Of a DNA stretch of 64,000 bases, positions 38,701-53,850 are shown piece after piece; the stretch's first letter is position 1, and each line of letters opens with the position of its first letter. Source of the DNA: Isoperla grammatica. Lineage: Eukaryota; Arthropoda; Insecta; Plecoptera; Perlodidae. The notes under the pieces are model-generated. The model worked only from the letters and a program-made list of their open reading frames with translations. It made no database searches and was not told the origin of the DNA. Location of the stretch: contig OX246746.1 of NCBI GenBank assembly GCA_945910005.1, positions 20,743,316 to 20,807,315 of the forward strand. The letters are read 5' to 3'. The translations under genes and the position numbers were made by a program.

Positions 38701-39849
38701 TGTTTCTGGTACTGCTACGAATACCTCTTCGATAGAGCTATTTCATCGGATGGCGTAGTGACTAATCGCTGCGTTTCCATGACAAACTTTGCGTGCGCAA
38801 TTGCCAATCTTGTGGTCTAAACGAATTCGAACACTGCTTGGAAATCCAGCGAACCGCCCGAGACAACCCCGCGCAAATACCGATCCCTGATTGGCTACGA
38901 GTACCTCGCCTGTGACGAAAGCATCCGTAAGGGAGTCTCGGGACACTATATGTGCAGCCTGTTGGTTGAAACCATGGTAACGTAAGGGTGGGTAGAGTCG
39001 GATAGCGAATCACAGTGTCTATAGTGTTTTGTACGTGGGTTCTCCGTGTGTTGGGCATGGTCGTGTGGAGAGGGGCGCATGTCTTCTCAGGTGGTACGAG
39101 GGAGGGGAGGGGGGGGGGGGGGGGGGGGGGGAGGTGAGTCGCGCTCGGCTATAGCGTCTCGGCGCTGTCACTCAGTGGGCTCCAGGCGCCAAACAAGAGA
39201 ACCATGCTCGCTTCCAATGTCATCAGCATAACGTACGTGCAGAACGTGGTACCTATATCACACATTCATATTGGTGTTGTTCTGGTTGTTGTTTTCGGTG
39301 TTTTAGTTTTATGCCACTCAATGTCGAGGTTTATTTATTATTATTATTAACAAAGACGGGGTATGTTGTACTTTTATCAAATTCAATCGAAAATTAACAT
39401 AGTTATTTTTACAGGCTGCCGATACAGGTTGAATATATGTATGGTTATCAATTGTGATTTAAGGCTGTATACTCACCTACCCTGTGTAAAGCCCGATTTA
39501 TGTTTGTTAAAATGCTTTAAATAATAAACCCCCAGTGATTTAGTGCTTTCTTCTATGAATGTTTCTTCGTTTCAATAAATATTTCCGTCTTTGAAATATT
39601 CGTATTTATAATGTTGTTGCAACACATTTTTCACAATTAAATAAGAACCTTTGAAAATGGAACGAGCACTAAATTCTCCAGGGGTGACAAGTCATATTTT
39701 GATTTATATGGTGACAATTTTAAAACATTTGTATTATACAGAAATGTGGTGTTCTTCAGGGTAGGTGGACTTACAGCTGAAGTATGACACTCCACAACGC
39801 TTATCAAATTAGAGCTAATTTAATAGAATAACCCTTTGGAAAACTATGA

Positions 39850-40087
39850 CACTATTCGGGTGATCCCCGGTTCGATCCCGGCCACCGGCAATCCTGACTG
39901 AAGTTTTTTCCGAGGTTTTCCTCAGTCGTAATGACGAATCGGCTAGGATTTAGTGCTACTAGCAACCCTCGGACATTCCTTTCCAACTATCCAAACACCC
40001 TAATATACCTAGCTATAGTCGGCTAAGAGTGGCACATAGGTAAAGCTGGTGTGCACTGTGCACCCTATTACAGGTATTCCTACGAAA

Positions 40088-40090
<3 letters not shown>
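39850..40090 (+). mobile_element. tRNA-derived SINE (third family)
   Basis: The B-box ggttcgatcccgg at 39869-39881 is followed by ccaccggcaatcctgactga and gaggttttcctcagtcg, a pattern I know from invertebrate SINEs. It ends against the TTA microsatellite. The A-box side is degraded. Confidence 0.6.
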
Positions 40091-40768
<678 letters not shown>

Positions 40769-41902
40769 CTACCCTAGCACAGGTTAGACGCGTTTTGTTG
40801 CGATTTTTTGAAAGTGGCCGATTTGTTAAAAACATGTTATGTTGCCATTCCCGAAAGAAAATGATGGCATTTATAAGAAGCATTATATTACGCATTGTTT
40901 GTCCGATTTGTTTCGAGGATCACTTAGGTGGTGGCTGCCTCACATAAGCTCATACATGTTATCATATTACATAGCTATCAGCGTTGACCTTGACATTTTG
41001 CAACAACCCATTCCATTACTAACTTGAACAATTCCTGTTGAAACAGGGAAGGTCGTATGCTCGTGCAATTTCCAATTGTTCTGAATTATGTACGCTCAAT
41101 GTCACGTCACCAATCAATCCGTGCTAAATTAATTGATGGCTTTGTAAACTACTATACATTGCAACTGTGTATTGTATTACGACATTGCAGCACGTCAGCC
41201 ATTTATAAATAATGTAAAGGGTACCGTGCTATTCTTGTCGAAATTAATTTTGTGATTCGTTGCTGGTTTCACGATTACATTATTATCTTGTTGTCTTGAT
41301 ACTTTAAGCTAATATTTATGTTCATACTGTTTTTTAGTTTATAAGTATTAAGCTTGGGTAGAAAAGTTTAGAAAGTAATTTGTTTGTGTTGTGTGTGTAC
41401 ACCACTCTCAGAAGTCATAACTGAAGTTTTGAGTACCCTAATTAATTATTTGATTCCAAAATGGGAAAATAATATGTGTATAAGTATCCAGTTATAATTT
41501 GTATCGATTTATTATATAATTAGTACTTATTATTACTGTTAGAGTAGGACTGCACTGTAGAAGCTTTTGATGACATAACGACAATAGTGTTTTCTTAAAT
41601 AAAATAAAATACAATTTTGACATTCACAACTATCAGACCTAATTCCGTGTATGATTTTGAAACTAAAACCGAAACCTAACCGTTGTTTGATCAGATTTGC
41701 TTGAACCCAAACCTGAACCCGAAAATACGTTTGTGTGTTTCGATTCCCTGGCTATATTGAGACCTAACTCTCCAACCATACACTTTTCATACCCTAAGAG
41801 GAAAAACTACGAGGCGCGTGAAGGACTGCAGTGCATATCCAGTCTCATCCATGCTCTTACACAAACGGTGACAGTTTGTTTTAAATTGTCACTGATATAT
41901 AA

Positions 41903-41932
41903 CACAAATATGAGACGTTAAACCCTAAATAT
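41903..41932 (-). repeat. Fragment of the cttaacgtctcatattt repeat
   Basis: atatgagacgttaaaccc and aaatatcatcatcg are the reverse complement of the repeat start seen at 25250 and 63749. Confidence 0.55.
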
Positions 41933-43441
41933 CATCATCGTCACTGCTATGATGATTGTATTGTATTACAAAAATAAATACACGCTTCCTGTTTTTTATA
42001 GCTGGCGGTTTCATGCAAAGATTGAAGTGAGAAAAATGCATGGTCAAACTGAAGATATTTGTGTATTGTGGGGTTACATTGATTGTGTGGTGAAAACAAA
42101 AATGATTAAGATTGAATTCGTAAAATAATATTCATAAGTGCAGAAAGTTAGCCTGGCCTTGTCGGACATAACTCTTTAATCCTGGTCCTGATTGCCAACA
42201 ATGCCACACGAAGGTGTGAACTATCAAGTAGGTTTTGGGTGAGAACGGAACTCAGCATGCGTGCAAGTATCAAGTATGGCGCCATATTTGGGTAGCAGCA
42301 AATATTTTATGTGCCCCCCCCCCCCCCCCAACCTTCACTATATTCGAAGGATATACAAAAAAAAGGGAACAAAACCAATTATAATAAAAATAAACGAGTT
42401 TGGTATTTTAAGAGTTGAAAACAATAAATTGATTTCAAATCATGGTTAAATGTGCATAGTTCTGTGACACGCTGTTCGGGAATCACTAACCTAGCCAATA
42501 GTATTTCCCTGTCGTATCACGTATCTGTCACCAGACATTAACATAGTGCAGTGATTGAGTATTCGGATCAGCCCGATACTGTGTAGATGTTTTGCCATTA
42601 GCTCAATTATTTTGTAAATTTTGACGCAATTGAAGTCACAATAACACAAAATTAACACGGACACATTCATTGTTACATTACGATAATTAGTTTTATCATG
42701 TAGAGTACAAAGTAGTGTAGATGTGTTCCTAATGTTGCCATGTGCGTCGACAATCTTGTAGGAAATACAAGTGGGTTGTGGAGGAAAGTCAAATGTATTA
42801 GGGGATGCCTGGGTCTATTATAATTTATTAATTATGTTTGGTTAACTGACTGCACATCAAAAACTCGAATAGGAGATTGCAGATTGCAACAACAACAAAA
42901 AGTAAATTTAAAAGTATAATTTGTCCAATGATGGCGGTTGGTAGCGGAAATAAATAGATTCACTTGTACTACTTGTTATGTAGTCGTTCTGACGAGGGGA
43001 CTTGAAACGCGTCAACAAAGTTTGGTGAGGGTGATCGACGTGGCAGAATAACCCGAAAAGTGTTTAATTGTATTAATATTAACCCGGGCCACGAAATCCT
43101 ACGTATTTTATTATATATGTACTGTATAATGGAGGACTCGTTCCATCATTAGAGCGATCACAAACTGTTCCCGTTTAAAAATACAAATCAAATCCCTCTA
43201 TGGTAGGACCGTAGGACACATTTTTCAATTCGTAACTATTAAAACATTTGTAGCACTTTTCTCCCTTTAGGTTCTCTACCCGAATGACGTTTGGCCATGC
43301 ATTCAATTATTAGCAAGGGATTTTGAAATGTAATGTCGCTGGACAGATGAATCAATCAGTATAGTTATGTAAGAGTTTTACATTTTATTATGTTGGTTGA
43401 TACTACACAATTTTAATTCTGTCTTTCTTCTCTGTCCACAG

Positions 43442-43472
43442 GGTCTTCAAGAAAAGCTCCCCTAATGGAAAG
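43442..43472 (+). CDS. ARRB: Beta-arrestin exon 2 (31-nt microexon)
   Basis: Encodes the end of Arg12 and VFKKSSPNGK. The acceptor is ttcttctctgtccacag and the donor gtaaga. It enters in phase 2 and leaves in phase 0. The peptide is strand I of the arrestin N-domain; its lysine pair is the conserved site that reads receptor phosphates and holds the C-tail in the basal state. Small exons at this position are, as I recall, also seen in vertebrate arrestin genes. It is too short to appear as an open reading frame and was found only through its fit between exons 1 and 3. Confidence 0.95.
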
Positions 43473-44384
43473 GTAAGAACACGATTTTTTTTTATGAAAC
43501 TTTATTGAAGGAACTCGGGGTCTTTCTATATAGAGTAAATATGTTTGCTTAGCTTTATTGATTCTCTGGCATGGTGAGATAATTTGGTTTCTTGCTCAAT
43601 TGAACAAACAGACGAATGATAGAAAGAGGGGAATAAAGATGGAAGGAAGGAAGGAAGAAAATGTAAGTTTGTTTTTCAACAGCAAGCATGTGTTCTTCGA
43701 TACACTTTTGCAACATAAATTTTCTCTCCCTCTCATTCTAACTCTCAAGTATAAATGTACATACATTCAAATCGCTTGCTTGCTGCTAGGTGAGAGGAAT
43801 TGGGATGCATTTTGTGAAACAGTGCTGAAAGATGTTTGATAGGTTATATTGTACACAGTTTTCAGTTAGTCCTCAATCAAGTATGTTGATGACACCGCAT
43901 ATTCTTCATCACACCACTTTTGGTATCACTTGTGAACACATCCAGGTAAATGTTAACGCTGTTGTTTTTACGCTATGAATATATATCATCTCGGTACGAC
44001 CACAACTGGTGACATGGGAAAAGTTTCACCCTTGTGTTCAAGTGTTCAGCATACTGGTACACCCTCATTACCCTCCGTTGTCGCTATGAATAGAGGGTCG
44101 TCCTACAACCTGCCTTCACCATATAATTGAAGGCTAGGATAAATACGATAGGCTTTGAAAATGAATGCTATTCATACTCAGTTTTTTGTGTGTCGACATG
44201 CCTGTTTTTTTTTTTTAGTTGGCCAGTGAGTTTTCCGAGATAAATCAACTAGGACCAAGTATCTGTAAGAGTGGTTTCTCATGCACGAACATACAGGTGT
44301 ATGAGATTGAGCGCCCGTCTTACTTTCGCTCTCATTCAACGGGCTTCGGTCCAAGGGGTTTTCAAAAAAGCTGAAAAAGTGTAA

Positions 44385-44536
44385 TTATAATAATAATAAT
44401 AATAATTATTATTATTATTATTATTATTATAATTTGTGCAATTCTTATTATAATAATTATTATTATTATTAAAATATAATATGATTATAATATAATAATA
44501 CATAATTATTATTATATTATTATTTTATTATTATTA

Positions 44537-44591
<55 letters not shown>

Positions 44592-44600
44592 ATTTTTGTT
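44385..44600. repeat. (AAT)n/(TTA)n microsatellite
   Basis: ATA/TAA units run into ATT/TTA units, so the left part can fold on itself. Confidence 0.97.
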
Positions 44601-45191
44601 ATTATTCGTGCAATTCTTGTCGTCTGATAGGGTCGGGTAGGGATTAACTACAACCCCAAAATCACACACTAGTTGTAGATGTATACATACTAGTTATAAG
44701 AACGCTGTGTGTTTCCATTATCACACATTGTTCCATATGGTCTGTCTTCGTCTGTACTATTAGGAAAAAGCAACATGTGAACTACGTTGATTGATGTATG
44801 ACACAGTATGAGCAACCTACTACGACGTATATTAAAACATAATCCATTTTACTTGTTTGACGTTTATTAAACGATAGGCAATCTTGTATAAATAGATCAC
44901 ATAAACGTAACAGCTGAATATTACAGCTTTATAGAATGTTTAATAATGTTCCCTGACGGGAAAGGGTAACGTCTCACTTTTAACACCGCAAACAATTTTG
45001 TATTTTTTAATCACATCTTAAGAGTGTTACTCGAAATCGAAAAACTGAGGGTTTTGTGATTTGTTACGTGACGAACAACACATTCAAAACAGAGGAAGAG
45101 CCATTTGATTGGTAGGATTTGCTCCCTAACGCTCCCACTCTCACATCCACAAACACATTCAACGTATGTAGTAGATACTAGTTATAGTATA

Positions 45192-45350
45192 GTCGTCGTA
45201 CAACATTTTCGGCAATGCTTCCGTCACGGGTGGGTGAGCGGCAGCCAACCAGCGACCGTGGCTAATTCAAATACCTGCTCGGGTTGGCTGAGACCGTAAA
45301 CACGTCATTGATTGATGACGAAAGCATTACCGAAGTTATTGTAAGACGAC
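45192..45350. mobile_element. 159-bp MITE, copy 2
   Basis: The left arm gtcgtcgtacaac.ttttcgg and the right arm ccgaagttattgtaagacga form terminal inverted repeats of about 35 bp. The interior matches the copy at 6726-6866, with an extra 18-20 bases (gtggctaattcaaatacc) in the middle. It lies in arrestin intron 2. Confidence 0.87.
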
Positions 45351-46428
45351 TTTAGCTAGATAGATGTAATAGGTAGTAATAGCGTGTCATTCATTTAATA
45401 TCGCACTTCACACTTTCACAAAGTGAAGTGGGAACTTGATTTCTGGGATGGAGACTGTTGCTACAGAAGGTATTACTTGTCATGGAAGGACATTTTCTGG
45501 TTGGCCGTGGCGTACTCCATTAGTTTCTTCCTTCATTAAAAAAGTAATTACAATTGGAATGAGTTCATATTTATATTACACATTTATATTCAAGCGAGAA
45601 ATTAATGAAAACGTGTTTTTTTTTTTGTAGATATTAGATAAGCGTTTTCATATTTAGTCTCGACTCTCGTTAAAACCAGTTATTACAGCAGCAGTTATTA
45701 GGTATTTTGTGCTGTAACGTAAATGAAATAATGTCTTGAAATTGTCCAGTAAAAAATTGTTAAATCTAAGTTTGCCGGTGTACAGCCATCCGTTCGTTTT
45801 CGTTTTGTACAACGGAATAGCAGACGTAAAGCAACAAGAATCACCAGCATCGAGTGTGGAAGCCACGTAATATGTCTGCATGTAGAAGTAAGCTAGCCAA
45901 TTAGATGAGAACAATACATTTATCATCGTTCTAATCCGAAAGATTTTCTGTGTGGAGTAATAATGTCTTCGTACTTGAGCTAGTTGTAAAACCACATTAC
46001 ATTACGACGTATACAAGTACTAGTTATTAAGTCTGTTTGGAGAGCCTATAGGGGGGATACACCAACATCTGTCAACATTGTACACATCTAATTGAGTTCA
46101 TATAATTCAAGTCAACCCTTACAGGGGCCCTACTCTAACTTTTTGTTGTGAATCACGAATTCGTGAATTCAAACTTCTGAGTCTACTATAATGTTATATT
46201 GAGTAAACAGGTCCGAAGGCGGACAGAATTCATCTCGGGATATTAAATAACACGTTACAGAATAGGCAGGAGGCCTATTCTGTGTAAGCTTAGACCTAGA
46301 ACTATATCCTCACAATCTACACCAGTCGAGCAGTCGAGATGGGTCCCTTTTCGTAGTGACCGTTGCTTACAAAGACGGCTCTTATGCATATCTCATCTCA
46401 CATTGCCTTCATCACTTATCCTCTTCTA

Positions 46429-46850
46429 TAAAAAAAAAAAAAAAAAAAAAAATCACATTTAGAGTCTACCATCTCAGTAACTAACTGATTTGCAATGGGG
46501 AACTTTAATTTAAAGTTACTAAACCAACCCTGTAGGCACCGAACACCATCGACGAGTGAGCAATAACCAATCAAAGATCGATATTTCAAATATGAAACAT
46601 ATGAATCAGTGATTGGAGAGTGCGAACACCTGCGGACAGATGCCAGAATCAACAAGGCCAATTCAGAACAACTTTGAATTTATTGAGTGCTTCGTTGCTA
46701 GGACGGCTCCAAAGTCACCGTTTACTTATTCCTAAGCCAAGAAGTAATGGAATTGAATCCATATTAGAAGTTAAAAACTTCTGCCTGAAGCGGGCTTTGA
46801 ACCCGGGACCTTCTGCATTGGAAGCAGGGATGCTAACCACTGGGCCAACG
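46429..46850 (-). mobile_element. tRNA-derived SINE, copy 4 of 4
   Basis: Same family, but the + strand left end is a pure A run (46430-46452) in place of the (TAAA)n tail. The head at 46787-46850 includes gaacccgggaccttctgcat. Located in arrestin intron 2, antisense. Confidence 0.92.
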
Positions 46851-47869
46851 TTGCACATTCTTGTACATACTTGCCGGCCCTCTTTAGGACCTGGACGCCT
46901 ATTAACCCCCACCCTGGGATATGTGATGCATTTGATTCGGCCGACGCTGTATGACCTAGTTGTTAAGTGCGTCGTTAAACAAGAAAACTAGTAAACTAGG
47001 GCCTACACCCATTAACTCCATCACTCGAACGTCGTGTTCAAGTTCTTCTTCGAACAGCCGAGTGAACACGTCACGAGTCGAGATATTTTACTCCTACTCG
47101 CCAATAAGTATGTACCCGTATGTGGGGGCTCTTCAAGCACATGCCTTAACTTTGACTATTTGCGATTCATTTAAAGTAAAGAAAATTGGCTCTTACGTAC
47201 AATATAAAATAACTCCCAAATTTTGAGCACTGGTTTTAACTGCGTTACATGTTATTGTACCCTATATTAAACAAATGTTTTTGTTGAAATGGGAATAAGT
47301 AATGCTCTTGATGTGGATAATTGACTCGGATATTTTTTAAGAAATGGTGGTTCCAATTTTAAAGCTTACCCCATAATTCCAGTTCAGGAGGTGGTGACTG
47401 CATGCAGCATAGGGGTGGGTCTTATGGTTGCAGTTGCAGATGTAGCGGCCGATAAGGTTGTGGAGTGTACAGTGTTTGTTGCATTCTGGGATTTGGTTTC
47501 ACACGTTTTTATTTTCGAGCCACCTGTTCCCTTTCTTCTTTTTGTTCACTTTCGATCGTTTTCCTCTTCTTTTAACAATTCAATGTATAAAATTATTTTT
47601 CTCTCTAGCTTTCTCCTTTATAATATTTTAGTACCGTAGGCTACATTGTGTAAATTTGTTTTGCAAATTGTTCATTTTGTTATTAGTTTGCTATGCTACT
47701 TGCTATTGTGCTCATTATAAGTTCCCAGTATGAATTTGGTCACAGAAGATTTCAGTTCAATCGACCAAGTTGCCATCTGACGCGGTGAGTCGACCAAACC
47801 CTTAGTAGCACAAATGCGAGTCCTTATTAGTCCTTTTAGTTTAGTCCCTTTAGTTGAGGAAAGGCTACC

Positions 47870-47930
47870 TCTACGTCAAAAACCGCACAAAAATTTCATT
47901 TTTAAATTATATCTCAAGAATGGACTTCGA
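47870..47930. repeat. Solo arm of the TTAA palindrome family
   Basis: ctacctctacgtcaaaaacc and attatatctcaaga match one arm of 31245-31624; no second arm follows. Confidence 0.8.
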
Positions 47931-48347
47931 ACTTACAAGCTGACGGCTCGAGGCGCAGTGGTACCATAGGACTCCCGTGTCTATTTCAGACCACGCATAG
48001 CCGTGATTGGCTGGTCGCGTGGCGTGGTCGCCGGTCTTCTGCCACTGATGCTTGCAAACTGAGCTTCCGGTTGGATTTGGAATTCCGACTACTGTTCTGT
48101 GTTTGTGGATTGATACAGGGGTGTAGTCCTACAATTTCTGCAAGGGATACACTGTCGGAATGTTCTATTTACTATTTGACCCCCCCCCCCCCTCAGCGAC
48201 TAATATTTCTGATTCATCACATAGAAATTATAGCTATAGGCCTACAGTAACTGGTATCATGTTAGTATTCTAATTAATTAATTCATTAATTAATTATTTT
48301 ATGCTTCATTATTAATTACAATTCTACAAGATTTGAAATATAGGCCT

Positions 48348-48609
48348 AACAGTTTCTTAATGAATCGATAATTTGCTCAATTTTTTTATTTTTCTAATCC
48401 ACGTATAAATATGTGGTTTTATGCATTAATAACACCCAAGGTAACAGTGTAGGGAACAATGAGTATTTGTTTGTGAAAGTAGGCCTTACTTTCACAAACA
48501 AATACTCATTGTTCACTACACTTTTACCTTGGGTGTTATTAATGCATAAAACCACATGTGGATCAGAAGTAAAAAATTCAGCAAATTATCGATTCATTGA
48601 GAAACTGTT
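48348..48609. mobile_element. Foldback element, about 262 bp
   Basis: aacagtttcttaatgaatcg on the left pairs with cgattcattgagaaactgtt. The inner arm gaacaatgagtatttgtttg pairs with caaacaaatactcattgttc. The loop is nearly absent (aagtaggcctt). Confidence 0.93.
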
Positions 48610-48876
48610 TTCCCATTTCCACAGACTCCGAGCAGGACACGTGGCATACGCGTGTGTCCCTGCGTTAGGCTTCTTATTAGCGTAGGGACACAGCGTGGTG
48701 TCCCCTCATGTCCCCTCGACTACAACCCTGAGTTTCAACCCTGAGTTTCAATTTCAGTCATCCAGCTGATTTCCGCTGCAGTTCATATGTTCTCCATACC
48801 AACAATGTATTCATTTGTACATGCAATAAAAACAATGTTTTATATTATAAATTAAGTTTATTTTTGTGTGTTTCAG

Positions 48877-48937
48877 ATTACTGTCTACCTGGGCAAGAGG
48901 GACTTTGTAGATCATATCTCCCATGTAGATCCGATAG
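48877..48937 (+). CDS. ARRB: Beta-arrestin exon 3
   Basis: Encodes ITVYLGKRDFVDHISHVDPI plus the first base of Asp43 (61 nt, phase 0 in, phase 1 out). The acceptor is tgtgtgtttcag and the donor gtaaga. YLGKRDFVDH is among the most conserved stretches of all arrestins; the aspartate in KRDFVDH is part of the polar core that keeps arrestin inactive. The reading frame happens to continue open into the intron past the donor, but that extension (gtaagacgc onward) is not conserved. Confidence 0.97.
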
Positions 48938-50981
<2,044 letters not shown>

Positions 50982-51178
50982 ATGGCGTGGTGCTAATCGA
51001 TCCGGACTACGTGAAGGAGCGCAAAGTATTCGGCCACGTACTCGCGGCCTTCAGGTATGGCCGAGAGGATCTGGATGTGCTCGGACTGACGTTCAGAAAA
51101 GACTTGTACCTGGCGGCAGAACAAATATTTCCTCAAGATACCGCCAGCACCAGCAGGAAACCACTCACTCGGTTACAG
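50982..51178 (+). CDS. ARRB: Beta-arrestin exon 4 (finger loop)
   Basis: The largest exon (197 nt, phase 1 in, phase 0 out) encodes Asp43 to Gln108: [16 protein letters not shown], then [31 protein letters not shown] and [10 protein letters not shown]. The finger loop within [10 protein letters not shown] inserts into the cytoplasmic cavity of activated receptors, and the next strands form the core of the N-domain. The acceptor is tttctctgtacag and the donor gtaaca (weaker than the others). The order and spacing of motifs match beta-arrestins without gaps. A second open frame (+1) over the same bases is a shadow. Confidence 0.98.
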
Positions 51179-51626
51179 GTAACAATAGGCAACACGCGTA
51201 CGATTTTTTTTGTTAAACCAAGCACTTAGTTAAATAGTACCAGATACAAAAAGTATATTCATGCAAGTGCTAAGTAAAAAAGAAATTTTTAAATGGGTTT
51301 AATGTGGTCGCATGTAACGAAGTTTCAACTCGGGGATCTGAAACGCGTACAGGTGGCTGTGACGTCATGTTTCAGTAGACGAGGTGTAACAGACCAATCA
51401 CTGAGGTGAAGAGCGTACACAGACACAAACCATGACGTCAAATCCCATCAACATGGTGGCGGCTTGTTTTCGCGCCCTTTTATTTATCGTTACTAAACCA
51501 ATTATTTTGAGCCATAGACTGATGCGTTTTTCAAAATTCAAAGACACAAAATTATTAAATGAGAGACAATGTGTTTAAAAGTCGGTTAAAATTTTCAAAC
51601 GCGTGTTCCCTATTCGATCGGATATC

Positions 51627-51742
51627 GGGTGTAATTCTGTGATAAGGCTCTGCTCCCTTGGAAAGTAAGTGGATAGGACATAATTTAGCTGTCTGCTAAA
51701 TTATGTCCTATCCTGATATTATGTCCTATGTTGAGTTTTTTG
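51627..51742. repeat. 116-bp unit with 19-bp perfect hairpin, copy A
   Basis: ggataggacataatttagc, a tgtct loop and its exact inverse sit at 51671-51713, followed by tgatattatgtcctatg. Copy B is 287 bases downstream. Confidence 0.95.
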
Positions 51743-51913
51743 CGAATATCTGAGTTTTGAATAGTAATTTTGAATGGAGAATGGAGAACGCTCGATGTGA
51801 AATTCGAATACTTACTATTCGAAAATTTGAATTTGGTTATTTGAAATTTAAGACTAGTTGCTCAATTATTTGTTATTTGTTTCTGAAATCATTAAGGTGT
51901 CCCGTATGCATCA

Positions 51914-52029
51914 GGGTGTAATTCTGTGATAAGGCTCTGCTCCCTTGGAAAGTAAGTGGATAGGACATAATTTAGCTGTCTGCTAAATTATGTCCTATCC
52001 TGATATTATGTCCTATGTTGAGTTTTTTG
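51914..52029. repeat. 116-bp unit with 19-bp perfect hairpin, copy B
   Basis: Almost identical to copy A; the hairpin lies at 51958-52000. The sequence between the copies is unique. Confidence 0.95.
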
Positions 52030-52128
52030 TGACAGTGCTTTTTTTTCATAATGCACTTGTATTACAAAACCCATTTTTTTTAAATCGTGCATCTCGTTTT
52101 AGAAAAATAAACATCTTGCTGACATTCA

Positions 52129-52267
52129 AAGGCCCGGTTTTTCTATCGGTTAACGGGTTGTTAACGGGGTCGTTAGTTGATGGTCCTTAATCTGTAACCC
52201 AACAAACCCTATGCAGAAAACGGACCGTCAGCTAACAACCCCATTAATGATCGATTGAACCGGACCT
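52129..52267. repeat. Foldback, about 139 bp
   Basis: aggcccggtttttctatcgg pairs imperfectly with gatcgattgaaccggacct, and gttaacggggt with accccattaa. Confidence 0.75.
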
Positions 52268-52824
52268 AAGTAGAAGTACACTATTAGGTTTGTTAGTTTG
52301 CCCTGTCTCAGCCAAGGTACTTTACACCAGGAGTAATCTAAAAATATGAAATTTTAATGGAAATTGGAGAAGAAATCACAGTTACTCCCTTTTGGAAAAA
52401 AAAAACAGTTATCACAGTTATGATTGTTTCATCTGTTCCTACTCCTACTCGAGAAGTAGGTGTAAAAACGTTACTCCCATCACAGTTGTACGTGAAACTT
52501 CTTTATAACAAATGTCTATTTAACAAAATGATTTATATAATAAACTGTTTTTGAGGTCCCAAAAGGTTACTTACTATGCATGTAAAGGTACTATCTTTAT
52601 ACAGAATTATTCTTTATAACAAAATAATCTGGCCCCCAAGAGTTCATTACAAAGAAGTTTTACTGTAGTAAGTTACCACTGGACAATTAAAAGTCCTCAA
52701 TATTACTCCCAGTACACTTACCCCTGGACAAAAAAACGGCATTTTGTCATTTCGGCAATATCTCTTGGAGTAATGATCACAGGACAAACGAACAGACCTA
52801 TTGAGTTTTTGTGTTGATGTTCAG

Positions 52825-53003
52825 GAGCGACTGATCAAGAAGCTCGGACCAAACGCGTATCCGTTCTACTTCGAGCTGCCACCCCACTGCCCAGCATCAG
52901 TTACCTTGCAGCCGGCACCCGGGGACACGGGCAAACCTTGCGGCGTAGACTACGAGCTGAAGGCATTCGTAGGCGAGACACAAGATGATAAGCCACACAA
53001 GAG
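52825..53003 (+). CDS. ARRB: Beta-arrestin exon 5
   Basis: Encodes residues 109-167 plus two bases of Arg168 (179 nt, phase 0 in, phase 2 out): [59 protein letters not shown]. The acceptor is tgttgatgttcag and the donor gtaagg. [16 protein letters not shown] is the middle-loop region and the following strand, near invariant in the family. The last 59 nt and the donor are the first unit of a 151-bp tandem array that runs on into intron 5, so the true donor has five near-identical downstream copies. The first donor is taken as the real one because only it joins to an intact upstream exon. Confidence 0.97.
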
Positions 53004-53850
53004 GTAAGGTGCTCACTTTGAGGCAGTCACATTACTACGTTATCCTGCGTCTAGGTGCCCAGTAGAGATGTGCTTTGTGCCCCCTGTACTTGCGGGTAGA
53101 CTACGAGCTGAAGGCATTCGTAGGCGAGACACAAGATGATAAGCCACACAAGAGGTAAGGTGCTCACTTTGAGGCAGTCACATTACTACGTTATCCTGCG
53201 TCTAGGTGCCCAGTAGAGATGTGCTTTGTGCCCCCTGTACTTGCGGGTAGACTACGAGCTGAAGGCATTCGTAGGCGAGACACAAGATGATAAGCCACAC
53301 AAGAGGTAAGGTGCTCACTTTGAGGCAGTCACATTACTACGTTATCCTGCGTCTAGGTGCCCAGTAGAGATGTGCTTTGTGCCCCCTGTACTTGCGGGTA
53401 GACTACGAGCTGAAGGCATTCGTAGGCGAGACACAAGATGATAAGCCACACAAGAGGTAAGGTGCTCACTTTGAGGCAGTCACATTACTACGTTATCCTG
53501 CGTCTAGGTGCCCAGTAGAGATGTGCTTTGTGCCCCCTGTACTTGCGGGTAGACTACGAGCTGAAGGCATTCGTAGGCGAGACACAAGATGATAAGCCAC
53601 ACAAGAGGTAAGGTGCTCACTTTGAGGCAGTCACATTACTACGTTATCCTGCGTCTAGGTGCCCAGTAGAGATGTGCTTTGTGCCCCCTGTACTTGCGGG
53701 TAGACTACGAGCTGAAGGCATTCGTAGGCGAGACACAAGATGATAAGCCACACAAGAGGTAAGGTGCTCACTTTGAGGCAGTCACATTACTACGTTATCC
53801 TGCGTCTAGGTGCCCAGTAGAGATGCGCTTTGTGCCCCTTGTAGGTGTGT
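52945..53850 (+). repeat. 151-bp tandem array duplicating exon 5 end and donor
   Basis: Six units begin at 52945, 53096, 53247, 53398, 53549 and 53700, exactly 151 bases apart. Each unit holds the last 59 nt of exon 5 (from gtagactacgagctg), the donor gtaaggtgctc, and about 90 nt of intron. Units 2-5 look identical to each other; the last shows agatgcgc for agatgtgc and then runs into a C-tract. Units 2-6 lack the first 120 nt of exon 5 and a good acceptor, so they should be spliced out. Near-zero divergence means a very recent expansion or an assembly artefact. Confidence 0.97.

Larger units (their letters stand above)
43473..48876 (+). other. Beta-arrestin intron 2 (5.4 kb)
   Basis: Starts gtaaga, ends tgtgtgtttcag. 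Contents: an AAT/TTA microsatellite at 44385-44600, a MITE at 45192-45350, the fourth SINE copy at 46429-46850, a solo arm of the TTAA-flanked palindrome family near 47870-47930, a short C-tract at 48180-48192 and a foldback at 48348-48609. The remainder is AT-rich with no recognised coding potential. Confidence 0.85.
51179..52824 (+). other. Beta-arrestin intron 4 (1.6 kb)
   Basis: Starts gtaaca, ends gttgatgttcag. Contains two copies of a 116-bp unit, each with a near-perfect hairpin (51627-51742, 51914-52029), and a foldback at 52129-52267. Otherwise AT-rich. Confidence 0.85.

Noticed and set aside
53096..53850. Additional arrestin exons in the 151-bp units
   Set aside because: Each unit has only the 3' 59 nt of exon 5 and lacks an acceptor; 151 is not a multiple of three, so reading through would break the frame.
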